Source: Oscillospiraceae bacterium
GTDB lineage: Bacteria > Bacillota > Clostridia > Oscillospirales > Acutalibacteraceae
Length of the DNA stretch: 64,000 nucleotides
Reading direction: 5' to 3'
NCBI GenBank assembly: GCA_029219165.1
Contig: JAQXSW010000013.1
Span: 1 to 64,000, forward strand
The notes below the pieces were generated by a model. That model worked only from the letters and a program-made list of their open reading frames with translations, searched no databases and was not told the DNA's origin. Numbering within the stretch: the stretch's first letter is position 1; every line of letters starts with the position of its first letter. Position numbers and translations under genes: made by a program. Below, piece after piece: positions 1 to 8,219 of this stretch.

Positions 1-48
1 CGTCCCCAGTTGTCGAGAACCGTCCCCAGTTGTCGAGAACCGTCCCCA
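1..48 (-). repeat. GGGGACGGTTCT-type REP array, edge copy
   Basis: Two and a half copies of a 20-bp tandem unit run off the left edge of the window. On the plus strand each unit reads as the core GAGAACCGTCCCC followed by AGTTGTC. This is the reverse complement of the unit found at 3525-3777, so it belongs to the same repeat family as the transposase-linked array. The array stops 1-2 bp before the -35 box of the obg promoter. How far it extends to the left cannot be seen. Confidence 0.9.
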
Positions 49-49
49 T

Positions 50-78
50 TTGACATTGCACTTCATTTTATATAATAT
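50..78 (+). promoter_or_regulatory. Probable promoter of obg
   Basis: A consensus -35 box TTGACA lies at 50-55. It is followed by a TATA-rich region with TAATAT at 73-78 (17-bp spacer) and an overlapping TATAAT at 71-76. It directly abuts the repeat array at 1-48. Confidence 0.6.
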
Positions 79-121
79 AGTATGGAATTTTAGGTCACAA
101 CTTCAATGCAAGGAGAATAAT

Positions 122-1393
122 ATGTTTGTAGATATTGCTAAAATAAAAATTAAAGCGGGCAACGGCGGCAATGGTGCAGTTGCCTTTCACCGTGAAAAAT
201 ACGTTGCCTCCGGAGGACCGGATGGCGGCGACGGTGGTCGTGGCGGAAATATTATATTCCGTGTAGATTCAAATCTTTCAACCCTTGCAGATTTCAGATA
301 TAAAAAGAAATACACAGCTAAAAATGGCGCAGACGGACGCGGCGCCCGTTGCAATGGCAAAAAAGGCGAAGACCTCATAATATCTGTTCCAAAAGGAACA
401 ATTATCAGAGAGGTCGAGTCCGGAAAAATTATGGCCGACATGTCCGGCACAGATGAATTTGTGGCGGCTCATGGTGGCAAGGGTGGCTGGGGAAACAGCC
501 ACTTTGCAACGCCTACCCGTCAAGCCCCTCGTTTTGCTAAAAACGGTATGCCGGGTGAAGAATGGGAAGTTAGCCTTGAACTTAAACTCCTTGCAGATGT
601 TGGTCTTTTAGGGTTCCCAAACGTTGGTAAATCAACACTCATTTCCGTTGTTAGTGAGGCAAAGCCTATTATAGGAAATTACCACTTCACAACCATTACA
701 CCTGTTCTTGGCGTTGTAAGCCTTGGTGAGGGTACATCTTTTGTTATGGCAGACATACCGGGTCTTATTGAAGGTGCTTCAGACGGAGTGGGTCTTGGAC
801 ACGAATTCCTCCGCCATGTTGAGCGATGTCGTATGCTTGTCCATATTGTTGATGTTGCGGGAAGTGAAGGCAGAGACCCTATAGAAGACTTTGAAGCAAT
901 AAACAAAGAACTTCAGAACTTTAATCCTGAAATGTCAACTCTTCCACAGATTGTTGTCGGAAACAAAACAGACATGGCAACTGAAGAACAAATTGAAACC
1001 TTCAAAAATTATGTTGAAGCAAAAGGATACGAATATTTCAGCATCTGCGCTCCAATTCTTGAGGGCACAACTGAACTGATAAATGCTGTTGCGGCAAAAC
1101 TCCAAACACTTCCTCCTATTAAAAGATTTGAGGCAGAAGAAATTCCTCTTGAATTCCTTGAAAAGAAGAAAGCAAGCGGCTTCACTATAAGAGAGGAAGA
1201 CGGTGTGTTCATTATTGAAGCAGAATGGCTAATTCCGATTCTTTCAAAAATTGACTATGATGACTATGAATCACTTCAATATTTACAACGCGTTTTAGTT
1301 TCAAGCGGAATTGAGGCAGAACTTAAAAACCGAGGTATTCATGAAGGTGATACTGTTTCAATTTACGATATTGAATTTGACTATGTAAACTAA
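122..1393 (+). CDS. obg: GTPase Obg/CgtA
   Basis: Obg is an essential, ribosome-associated GTPase involved in 50S maturation and stress responses. The ATG at 122 is preferred over the upstream in-frame ATG at 50. It follows AGGAGA with normal spacing and gives the family's usual N-terminus MFVDIAKIKIKAGNGGNG. The product is 423 residues. The glycine-rich Obg fold fills roughly residues 1-158. The G domain follows, with P-loop GFPNVGKST, G3 DIPGLIEGAS and G4 NKTD. A C-terminal OCT domain of about 70 residues starts near SGFTIREEDGVF. Four bases separate it from mrnC, so the two are probably co-transcribed. Identification is secure from the domain order. Confidence 0.97.
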   Translation: MFVDIAKIKIKAGNGGNGAVAFHREKYVASGGPDGGDGGRGGNIIFRVDSNLSTLADFRYKKKYTAKNGADGRGARCNGKKGEDLIISVPKGTIIREVESGKIMADMSGTDEFVAAHGGKGGWGNSHFATPTRQAPRFAKNGMPGEEWEVSLELKLLADVGLLGFPNVGKSTLISVVSEAKPIIGNYHFTTITPVLGVVSLGEGTSFVMADIPGLIEGASDGVGLGHEFLRHVERCRMLVHIVDVAGSEGRDPIEDFEAINKELQNFNPEMSTLPQIVVGNKTDMATEEQIETFKNYVEAKGYEYFSICAPILEGTTELINAVAAKLQTLPPIKRFEAEEIPLEFLEKKKASGFTIREEDGVFIIEAEWLIPILSKIDYDDYESLQYLQRVLVSSGIEAELKNRGIHEGDTVSIYDIEFDYVN

Positions 1394-1397
1394 GCGG

Positions 1398-1805
1398 GTG
1401 ACTGAATTGCAAAATAATGCAGATTCCTACAGTCCATTAACTTTGGCTTTTTTAGGAGACTGTGTTTACGAGCTTTTAGTTCGTGAATATCTTGTTGAAA
1501 AAGCCAATAGACCTGCAGGAGAACTTCACACAGAAAAAGTTAATTATGTAAGTGCCAAAGCCCAAGCCGAAGCATTCAAAATTATTGAACCATATTTGAC
1601 AGAAAAAGAAATAGCCGTGTTCAAACGTGGAAGAAATGCGCATACTAGTCATACACCAAAGAATATGACAAGTGCCGATTATCATTCTGCCACAGGGTTT
1701 GAATCGCTCTTTGGATACCTTCACCTTTTAGGTGCAGAAGATAGAAAGCATGAGCTATTTGACATTATTATGAAGGCTGGTGAAACAAATGAAAAACAAA
1801 GCTAA
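1398..1805 (+). CDS. mrnC: Mini-ribonuclease 3 (MrnC)
   Basis: MrnC is a dimeric RNase III-like nuclease without a double-stranded RNA-binding domain. In Bacillota it matures the ends of 23S rRNA. The 135-residue product has the family signature LGDCVYELLVREYL with the catalytic Asp near residue 21. It also has the conserved block FKRGRNAHTSHTPKNM and ends in a short helical tail. The start is GTG at 1398, four bases after obg; a TTG at 1407 is an alternative. The end overlaps the next gene by about 17 bp, which suggests translational coupling. Confidence 0.92.
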   Translation: MTELQNNADSYSPLTLAFLGDCVYELLVREYLVEKANRPAGELHTEKVNYVSAKAQAEAFKIIEPYLTEKEIAVFKRGRNAHTSHTPKNMTSADYHSATGFESLFGYLHLLGAEDRKHELFDIIMKAGETNEKQS

Positions 1806-2661
1806 ATTAAAGGAAATTTGTTTTGACGGTTTGTTTTTTATTATTGGTTCTTTCATATATGCCGCTGCAGTTAATATGTTTACGGCACCAAATCATATTG
1901 CTCCGGGAGGATTCACCGGTGCATCAACTCTTATCAACTATTTAACCGGACTTCCAATAGGTCTTGGCATGTTCCTCTTAAACGTCCCACTCTTCATTAT
2001 TTCATATAAGATGTTTGGCAAGGATTTCATTATTAAAACACTTGTTGCAACACTTCTTCTTTCTGTAGTGATTGATATTACCGCAAACTTTTATCCAATA
2101 TACACCGGAGACAAACTTCTTGCTGCTTTATTCGGTGGTGTTTGCTCGGGTGGCGGTATTGCCCTCATCTTATTTAGAGGCGCTACAAGTGGCGGTACAG
2201 ATATACTGGCAAAACTTTTAAGAATAAAGTGGCCTCACATTTCGATGGGCACTGTTATTATGATATTTGACCTTATGATTGTTTTGGTATCAGGTCTTGT
2301 TTATGGAACACTTGAAAGTGTACTTTACGCATTTGCAACAACTTTCACTGCTTCCAGAACTATAGACTATGTTCTCTACGGCCGAGGCTACGGAAAGGTT
2401 CTGACAATCTTCACAGATAACCCGAACGATGTATCCTCTGCAATAACCTCAGAAATGGGTCGCGGGGTTACAATACTTGATGCAAAAGGTGCTTATACCG
2501 GAGAAAAAAAATCTATGCTCATCTGTGCTGTAAGAACAAATGAAATTGCTAAAATAACAAAAATAATAAAACAGCATGACAGCGAGCCATTCATCATAGT
2601 ATCTGAAGCTTCAGAGGTGTTTGGCCAAGGCTTTAAGCCACTTAGAAAGAAAGATAACTAA
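1789..2661 (+). CDS. YitT family membrane protein (DUF161/DUF2179)
   Basis: This 290-residue protein has five or six hydrophobic segments in its first two thirds. A soluble C-terminal domain resembling DUF2179 starts near GRGYGKVLTIFTDNPNDV and includes the glycine-rich MGRGVTILDAKGAYTG. That architecture is typical of YitT/YvjA/YqfU proteins, a family with no assigned transport substrate. The ATG at 1789 is preferred because AAGGCTGG lies about 8 bases upstream; an in-frame GTG at 1780 is an alternative. It overlaps the 3' end of mrnC and probably ends the obg transcription unit. Confidence 0.85.
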   Translation: MKNKAKLKEICFDGLFFIIGSFIYAAAVNMFTAPNHIAPGGFTGASTLINYLTGLPIGLGMFLLNVPLFIISYKMFGKDFIIKTLVATLLLSVVIDITANFYPIYTGDKLLAALFGGVCSGGGIALILFRGATSGGTDILAKLLRIKWPHISMGTVIMIFDLMIVLVSGLVYGTLESVLYAFATTFTASRTIDYVLYGRGYGKVLTIFTDNPNDVSSAITSEMGRGVTILDAKGAYTGEKKSMLICAVRTNEIAKITKIIKQHDSEPFIIVSEASEVFGQGFKPLRKKDN

Positions 2662-2673
2662 ACCATTTTTAGG

Positions 2674-2701
2674 TAGACAAACGCCTTAAAAAATGTATAA
2701 T
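2674..2701 (+). promoter_or_regulatory. Promoter of yebC
   Basis: TAGACA at 2674-2679 and TATAAT at 2696-2701 are separated by 16 bp, in the gap between yitT and yebC. Confidence 0.7.
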
Positions 2702-2744
2702 AATTGAGTAATTATTTAATAACTCTTAATTTGGAGGAATTCTA

Positions 2745-3485
2745 GTGTCAGGACATTCAAAATGGAGCACTATTAAACGTAAGAAGGGTGCAAACGATGC
2801 CGCAATGGCAAAAATCTTTACAAAAATCGGCAGAGAAATTGCCGTTGCTGTTAAGGAAGGTGGACCAGATCCTGCTTCCAACTCTAAGCTTAAAGGTGTT
2901 ATTGCAAAAGCTAAAGCTAACAACATTCCAAACGACAATATTGAACGTGCAATAAAAAAGGCTTCCGGAGAGGGTGCATCAGCAAACTACGAAGAAAACA
3001 TTTATGAGGGATATGGTCCATCAGGAATTGCTGTAATTGTTGAAACTCTTACAGACAACAAAAACCGTACAGCAGGTAACGTTCGTCACTACTTTGACAA
3101 ATTCGGTGGAAACATGGGCCAAAACGGATGCGTGTCATTTATGTTCAACCGCTATGGTGTAATTGCCGTTGAAAAAGAGGATGTTGACGAAGACACTCTT
3201 ATGGAGGCTGCACTTGAGGCAGGCGCTATAGACTTCTTAACAGACGACGAAAACATTTATGAAATTAGAACAGAGGCAAATGACCTTGAAACTGTTCGTG
3301 AAGCTCTTGAGGCTTCCGGCTACACATTCGCACTTGCCGAAGTTCAATACATTCCTTCTACATATACAAGACTTGAGTCTGAAGATGATCTTAAGAATAT
3401 GTCAAGAATGCTTGAAATGTTTGAAGATGACGACGACGTCCAAAATGTATGGCACAACTGGGAAAATGAAGAAGATGCCGAATAA
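2745..3485 (+). CDS. yebC: YebC/PmpR family regulator or translation factor
   Basis: This 246-residue protein is a full-length YebC homologue. It carries the hallmark N-terminus [19 protein letters not shown] and the blocks [33 protein letters not shown] and FDKFGGNMG. Family members have been described as DNA-binding regulators and, more recently, as factors that help ribosomes through difficult sequences such as polyproline. The sequence cannot decide between these. It starts with GTG just after GGAGGA (2732-2738). It has its own promoter upstream and a strong terminator downstream, so it is a single-gene unit. Confidence 0.95.
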   Translation: MSGHSKWSTIKRKKGANDAAMAKIFTKIGREIAVAVKEGGPDPASNSKLKGVIAKAKANNIPNDNIERAIKKASGEGASANYEENIYEGYGPSGIAVIVETLTDNKNRTAGNVRHYFDKFGGNMGQNGCVSFMFNRYGVIAVEKEDVDEDTLMEAALEAGAIDFLTDDENIYEIRTEANDLETVREALEASGYTFALAEVQYIPSTYTRLESEDDLKNMSRMLEMFEDDDDVQNVWHNWENEEDAE

Positions 3486-3491
3486 TTTCAA

Positions 3492-3522
3492 AAGCTTGCT
3501 CATCCGAGCAAGCTTTTTTTTA
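3492..3522 (+). terminator. Intrinsic terminator of yebC
   Basis: A perfect 10-bp stem (AAGCTTGCTC paired with 3506-3515) is followed by a run of T. The first GGGGAC repeat begins three bases after it. Confidence 0.9.
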
Positions 3523-3524
3523 TT

Positions 3525-3777
3525 GGGGACGGTTCTCTGCAATTGGGGACGGTTCTCTGCAATTGGGGACGGTTCTCTGCAACCGGGGACGGTTCTCTGC
3601 AATTGGGGACGGTTCTCTGCAATTGGGGACGGTTCTTTGCAACTGGGGACGGTTCTCCGCAATTGGGGACGGTTCTCCGTTGTTGGGGACGGTTCTCTGC
3701 AATTGGGGACGGTTCTCCGTTGTTGGGGACGGTTCTCTGCAATTGGGGACGGTTCTCGACAACCGAGAACCGTCCCC
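3525..3777 (+). repeat. Twelve-unit 20-bp tandem GGGGACGGTTCT array with terminal hairpin
   Basis: Twelve head-to-tail units start at 3525, 3545, 3565 and so on to 3745, each exactly 20 bp. The first 12 bases, GGGGACGGTTCT, are invariant in all units. The last 8 vary between CTGCAATT, CTGCAACC, TTGCAACT, CCGCAATT and CCGTTGTT. The last unit instead continues into its own inverted copy, giving a 33-nt perfect hairpin (3745-3777) with a 14-bp stem GGGGACGGTTCTCG and a 5-nt loop. Open frames run through the array on both strands only because the repeat lacks stop codons. From 3778 to 3906 I see nothing but the leader of the transposase gene. Confidence 0.97.
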
Positions 3778-3906
3778 GAAATGCCGGCAAACAACACATT
3801 AGCAACCGTTCATTACAAAAAAACAACCTTTAATTCCATTCTTATTGACTCTATTAATCAAACTTGTTATTTTATAAAAAAACACATGAAAAACAACGGA
3901 GTTAAT

Positions 3907-4641
3907 ATGTCTCGACAAGCACGCTACTCAACAGAATATCTTCATTTAATAGTACGTGGAATTGGAAAACAACTTTTATTTGAAGAAAAATCAGATTATG
4001 AATTTTATCTAAATAGGTTAAAGACTTATTGCATTGAAACAAATGTAAAAGTCATTTGTTATTGCTTAATGGAAAACCATGTGCATCTACTTGTTTTTGA
4101 TCCGGAAAATCAAGTATCTTTATTTATGAAAAAAATTGGTGTAAGTTATGCAGCATATTTCAACAAAAAGTATGAGCGTACAGGACACCTATTCCAAGAT
4201 AGATATAAAAGTGAATGCATAAAAGACGAAGCCCAATTACTTGTAACTTTCAGGTACATATTAAACAATCCAGTAAAAGCTGGAATTTCAACAGCCGCCG
4301 ACTATCCATGGAGCAGTTACTTAGAATATGGCAAGCCAAACTCTTTTACTTTTTATTCAAAAATATATGAAATGGTGGGAGATTCATCCAAATTAAATGA
4401 CTACCTTTTACAAGGATTAGACGATGAATGTATGGAATTTAATTCACTTAAACATGATGATGCTTGGGCACTAGATATTATTCACAAAACAATGAATTTA
4501 AAAAGTGGAACTAATTTGCAAAATTTACCTAGAGAAGATCGCAATGACTTAATTATTAAATTGAAAAAGGCCGGTCTTTCTAAATCCCAAATTGAGCGAC
4601 TTACTGGCATACCAAAAGCAATAATTGATCAAATAAGATAA
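3907..4641 (+). CDS. RAYT-type HUH (Y1) transposase
   Basis: This 244-residue protein belongs to the REP-associated tyrosine transposase (TnpA-REP, PF01797-like) group of IS200/IS605-related HUH enzymes. These cut single-stranded REP hairpins. The HUH motif is His58-Val-His60 within MENHVHLLVF. The probable catalytic tyrosine is Tyr117 in FRYILNNPVKAG, and the conserved block YPWSSYLEY follows. The C-terminal segment AGLSKSQIERLTGIPKAII looks like a helix-turn-helix. GGAG just upstream supports the ATG at 3907; an in-frame ATG lies at 3886. The gene sits between a direct GGGGACGGTTCT array and inverted copies, the usual REP/RAYT arrangement. All catalytic residues are present, so it looks intact. 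No IS-type terminal repeats or target duplication are visible. Confidence 0.9.
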   Translation: MSRQARYSTEYLHLIVRGIGKQLLFEEKSDYEFYLNRLKTYCIETNVKVICYCLMENHVHLLVFDPENQVSLFMKKIGVSYAAYFNKKYERTGHLFQDRYKSECIKDEAQLLVTFRYILNNPVKAGISTAADYPWSSYLEYGKPNSFTFYSKIYEMVGDSSKLNDYLLQGLDDECMEFNSLKHDDAWALDIIHKTMNLKSGTNLQNLPREDRNDLIIKLKKAGLSKSQIERLTGIPKAIIDQIR

Positions 4642-4642
4642 T

Positions 4643-4676
4643 AGGAATCCCTTTCTACGCATAGAAAGGGATTCCT
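4643..4676. terminator. Perfect palindrome behind the transposase gene
   Basis: A 14-bp perfect stem (AGGAATCCCTTTCT with its complement) closes a 6-base loop and starts two bases after the stop codon. There is no T run after it. It may therefore be an RNA 3'-end structure rather than a classic terminator. Confidence 0.55.
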
Positions 4677-4690
4677 TGCTATTGCAACAG

Positions 4691-4722
4691 AGAACCGTCC
4701 CCGACAACGGAGAACCGTCCCC
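4691..4722 (-). repeat. Inverted GGGGACGGTTCT copies flanking the transposase
   Basis: Two cores AGAACCGTCCCC lie at 4691-4702 and 4711-4722, again with 20-bp periodicity. They are in the opposite orientation to the 3525-3777 array. Together with that array they bracket the transposase gene. Confidence 0.92.
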
Positions 4723-4731
4723 CGAAAGTAA

Positions 4732-4763
4732 AAGACCATAACGAATTAATTCGTTATGGTCTT
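4732..4763 (-). terminator. Terminator of the ceramidase-like gene
   Basis: A perfect 14-bp stem (AAGACCATAACGAA with its complement) has a TTAA loop, and a short T run follows on the minus strand. Confidence 0.75.
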
Positions 4764-4776
4764 ATTTATATTGGTT

Positions 4777-7680
4777 TTATTTTTTCTTTCCAATGAAGAT
4801 TGCGCCGGCAGCTGTTGAAGCTGAAACAATGAAAGCAACAATAGTTGGAACAATGTTATCAGAAGTATTTGCAATTACTTCAATTGAGTCACCATTTGTT
4901 GCAGATGTATCAACAGAACCAAGAGGAGTATTATCTATTATTTCAAGAGGATCTCCTTCTGTCTCTGTTTCTAAACCACCGGAAAGAGGAGCGTTGTCGT
5001 CAATTATTACATTGTTTATTTCATCTGCAATTTCTTGACCAATGTTTGAAGCACCATCATCAACACTTGGATTTTCAGTTTCCGGCTTGCTAACATCAGG
5101 AAGAGTTATATTTCCAGTAATCTTATCAAAAATGTCGTTAAGGTTTCCGCCATTTTGAATTCCTGAAATTATATCTGAAAGGTTGTCTGAACCAATTATG
5201 TCTCTAATTTCATCAACCTTATCTGAACCAAGGTCCTTAATTACATCTGAAATATTGCCGTTTTGGATTTTGTCAAGAACATCTTCAAGATTCTCTTCTC
5301 CAATGACATCGGTAATTTTATCTATTATTTCCTTGTTGTTTTCAATTACTGAAGAATCAACTTCTGAATTGTTGTCGTTTCCAGGAATTGTTGTTTCAGG
5401 CTTTGAAGTTCCCGGAACTTCATCCGGAATAATAGCATTTCCAATTACAAATGGACTTGAATAAACTGTGCCGGCTACATAGTTCTTGTCAGAAGTATCA
5501 AGTCTTGAAGTAATACCACTGAGAAGTGAACCATCTCCGGCTTTAGCAATGTAATTATATACAAGTCTGTATGCACCGTCGTCTACATTGCGGAGAAGCC
5601 AACCAAGTGTAGCATTCTTTGTAGTTGTATCATATTTGAATGTTGTGTACGGGTCTGTGTCAGTTTTAATTGTAACCCAATTGCCATCAACATATTTTTG
5701 AACTTCCATGTATGTGTAGTCGTTTACTGCTTCATTTCCTTTGAGAGCAAGTTTTGTAACATGTCTTGGGTTTGCTCCTTCAAATGTTGCATATACCCAC
5801 TGGTCGTTCTTGTATGACTTTTCTGTGTCCGTTACAAGTGTACCAGGGTTATTTGTATCTGCAGCCGGATTAATAAGTGAAGCAGGTGTTTGAAGAAGAA
5901 CTAAAGGAGCTGAATTTCTAAGTCCAGGACCTCTGTCAGATGTAACACCATTTACCATGTCATTTGCAAGTCTGTCAAGTTCTTGTGTAAGAGCAGAACC
6001 GGTCCATGGTCCAAAGAGGTTTGTTGAACCTTCATAATGCTGAGCAGCATATTCTTCACGAGTAGTAACATACTGGCTGTATGCATTTGAGTGTGTTGAA
6101 AGGATTACTTTTTCAACACCAATTGCAGAGAGTGTATCCTCAAGTTGAGCTACTGTTCTGTAGCCCTGTTCATTTGTAACTTCAAAAGATGTTCCTGCAA
6201 TTGCAAGTTGACCAATTCTAATTATTTGAAGAGGCTGTGTCTTTTGCATTAACTTTCCTACTGCAAGGCAAACAACCTTTTCCATTTGCTCCTCGTCATA
6301 TCCATCTGATTGAAGAAGTTTCATTGCTGTTGGCCAAATTGGTCCCATGAGTTTTTCAAGACCGTAGAGTGAAATTGTTTCAGCGAAGTCAACTTTTTCA
6401 ACTTGAACGTTTCCGTCTTCATCAATATAGTAGTTGTTTCTAACAGTGCCTTCTGTTGCATTGTCAACCGGAGCGCCTTCCTCGTCACCTGCAATAATTG
6501 CAGCACCAATGCAAGGCTCAGATGTTTTAGCATTTGCAACATCGTCATAAGGCATGTGGTAATCTCCAATGTATTTTTCATCAACTGAGATATTTGAGAA
6601 ATCTGCTGTAGAATAGTTGACAGAAATTGGTCCCGTAAGTTCAATTGTTGTAACTCCGGCACCGCCTTCAAGAAGTCTTAACATTGCGTCAGCTTCTTGC
6701 TGTCCTGCAAAAACTTGGTTTTCAATAACGTCAAGGTTAGAAAATCTGTCTGCAGGACGAAGGAATGGGTCTGTAATATTTTCAGCATTTGGGTCCGGAA
6801 GGTTTGGAGAAATATCTCCTGATGCAGCTTGGCAATTTGCTGCTACATAACCGTCTCCCATTGCGCTTTCAACAAAGAGACAAGCATAACCCTTATGGTC
6901 TGAAGCTACGAGTGCATTGTCCATTCCGTTTGATGTACCGTGAGAAGCAAAGAAAGAGAGCATACCAACATCTTTATCGTCCTGAATAAAACGAAGTACT
7001 TGCATTTCTTTGTTTGGACTTTGAAGAGCAGCCTCATAGTCTGAAAGGCTTGCATAAGCATTGTCTTTGTAGTTAACGTTCCACTGAGCTGCACCTATTG
7101 CACGGTTTGCTGATTCAATGTCTGTCTGTCCGTAAGAAAGTACAATCCTACCAGGAGCTAAGTCCTTGTCAGCAGCTTCAATTGCATCTGCAATTCCTTT
7201 AACAATCATTTTGTAGCTGTCGTCGTCATAACCCGGAACACCATTTACAAGGTCATAAAGAGCATACCAAGATGTGTTTGAGGTTGAAGAGTGACAGTGT
7301 GTTGCTGAAAGCATTACGTTGTCCTCTGTGTACTGAGTAAGCCCTCTGCTTGCAAGTTCCTTAATAACTGAAGGCTTAATACTTTCTGTCATGTGAACAA
7401 GTTCGGCCGAACAGTAAACTACCGGTGTGCCGCCTTCTTCTTTAGCGATGAATGCTCTTGCGTAAAGTCTTGTTGAAAGACCCTCCATAAGGTCTCCCAG
7501 TGAGTTGTAACCTGTACTTATTTTTGTTATAGGTCCTGTTATATCAGCCTTACCTACACCGACCATCATTGAGCTGCTTTTTGCTGTAAGCATACCGGTT
7601 GCATAGGATACACCTGTTAGTCCGGAAACAAGTGAAATGATGAGCAGGAGACTGATAATTATCTTTGTTTTTTTACCCAT
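4777..7680 (-). CDS. Secreted, membrane-anchored neutral/alkaline ceramidase-like protein
   Basis: This 967-residue protein has a signal peptide (residues about 1-28) and an N-terminal neutral ceramidase domain (PF04734-like). Visible motifs are SATHCHS (His128, His130) and FASHGTSN (His247), which match zinc-ligand regions of the family. GDISPN at 288-293 carries the expected nucleophile Ser291. Family enzymes split the amide bond of ceramides into sphingoid base and fatty acid, usually outside the cytoplasm. After about residue 740 comes a low-complexity region with a duplicated helical motif (DVIGEENLEDVLDKIQNGN and a similar copy). An acidic spacer follows, then a C-terminal hydrophobic segment ending in KKK. 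There is no LPXTG motif, so anchoring by the transmembrane segment is inferred. The ribosome site GAGGAGGG precedes the ATG. It appears to be transcribed alone. The true substrate could be another N-acyl lipid. Confidence 0.85.
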   Translation of the reverse strand: MGKKTKIIISLLLIISLVSGLTGVSYATGMLTAKSSSMMVGVGKADITGPITKISTGYNSLGDLMEGLSTRLYARAFIAKEEGGTPVVYCSAELVHMTESIKPSVIKELASRGLTQYTEDNVMLSATHCHSSTSNTSWYALYDLVNGVPGYDDDSYKMIVKGIADAIEAADKDLAPGRIVLSYGQTDIESANRAIGAAQWNVNYKDNAYASLSDYEAALQSPNKEMQVLRFIQDDKDVGMLSFFASHGTSNGMDNALVASDHKGYACLFVESAMGDGYVAANCQAASGDISPNLPDPNAENITDPFLRPADRFSNLDVIENQVFAGQQEADAMLRLLEGGAGVTTIELTGPISVNYSTADFSNISVDEKYIGDYHMPYDDVANAKTSEPCIGAAIIAGDEEGAPVDNATEGTVRNNYYIDEDGNVQVEKVDFAETISLYGLEKLMGPIWPTAMKLLQSDGYDEEQMEKVVCLAVGKLMQKTQPLQIIRIGQLAIAGTSFEVTNEQGYRTVAQLEDTLSAIGVEKVILSTHSNAYSQYVTTREEYAAQHYEGSTNLFGPWTGSALTQELDRLANDMVNGVTSDRGPGLRNSAPLVLLQTPASLINPAADTNNPGTLVTDTEKSYKNDQWVYATFEGANPRHVTKLALKGNEAVNDYTYMEVQKYVDGNWVTIKTDTDPYTTFKYDTTTKNATLGWLLRNVDDGAYRLVYNYIAKAGDGSLLSGITSRLDTSDKNYVAGTVYSSPFVIGNAIIPDEVPGTSKPETTIPGNDNNSEVDSSVIENNKEIIDKITDVIGEENLEDVLDKIQNGNISDVIKDLGSDKVDEIRDIIGSDNLSDIISGIQNGGNLNDIFDKITGNITLPDVSKPETENPSVDDGASNIGQEIADEINNVIIDDNAPLSGGLETETEGDPLEIIDNTPLGSVDTSATNGDSIEVIANTSDNIVPTIVAFIVSASTAAGAIFIGKKK

Positions 7681-7813
7681 AAGATAACCCTCCTCGTGAA
7701 TAAACTATTATATAATTAACAATATGTTCACATTATACTCCACATACATTATATATATCTATTGTTCAAAATTATAAATTAATTTAACTAAAAGAAGATT
7801 TTTTTGTATAGTT

Positions 7814-8167
7814 TTAGGCATCTTCTATTTGAGCTATTAATTCAATTGCTTTTTTATACTCTGTTTCAACACAAGACATTAATTCTTTAACATTTTGTGT
7901 ATGGTTGTTTCTTAAATGCTCCGTTAAAACGGATGCCTTTTCAAATAGGGCTTTAAGTCCCAGTGTTCCGGAAATTCCTTTAAGCGTATGTACAGCTAAA
8001 AATAATTCTTCATAGTCTTCTTTTTCTAGAGCGATTTTTGCCTTTTTAAACGATTCATCACTTGGAAACTTTTTCAAATTTTTCCTTATGATACCATCAA
8101 GAACAAGGCGTCCGCATACCTCTTCATAGCTTCCGCCTACTTCTTTGTAAAAATCTGAAATATTCAT
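7814..8167 (-). CDS. Hpt domain phosphotransfer protein
   Basis: This 117-residue protein is essentially one Hpt domain. The phospho-acceptor His60 lies in the motif AVHTLKGISGTLG, embedded in a four-helix pattern. Such proteins relay phosphoryl groups between hybrid kinases and response regulators. No hybrid kinase lies next to it, so its partners must be encoded elsewhere. It is followed on the same strand, 46 bases downstream, by the queuosine-precursor transporter gene pair order reversed: it lies downstream of that gene and may be read from the same transcript. Confidence 0.88.
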   Translation of the reverse strand: MNISDFYKEVGGSYEEVCGRLVLDGIIRKNLKKFPSDESFKKAKIALEKEDYEELFLAVHTLKGISGTLGLKALFEKASVLTEHLRNNHTQNVKELMSCVETEYKKAIELIAQIEDA

Positions 8168-8219
8168 AATTCACCTCAAAATAAAATGAGCCATGCAGTC
8201 GTGTGCACGGCTCAAAATT

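Noticed and set aside
3525-3777. CRISPR array
   Set aside because: Units are contiguous at 20 bp with at most 8 variable bases; there are no spacers and no cas genes.
3402-3833. Several open frames on both strands through the 20-bp repeat array
   Set aside because: They are periodic translations of the repeat (20 residues per 60 bp), have no ribosome sites and no family features.
3259-3906. Long upstream extension of the transposase reading frame
   Set aside because: It runs through yebC in another frame and through the repeat array; the GGAG-preceded ATG at 3907 gives the family's N-terminus.
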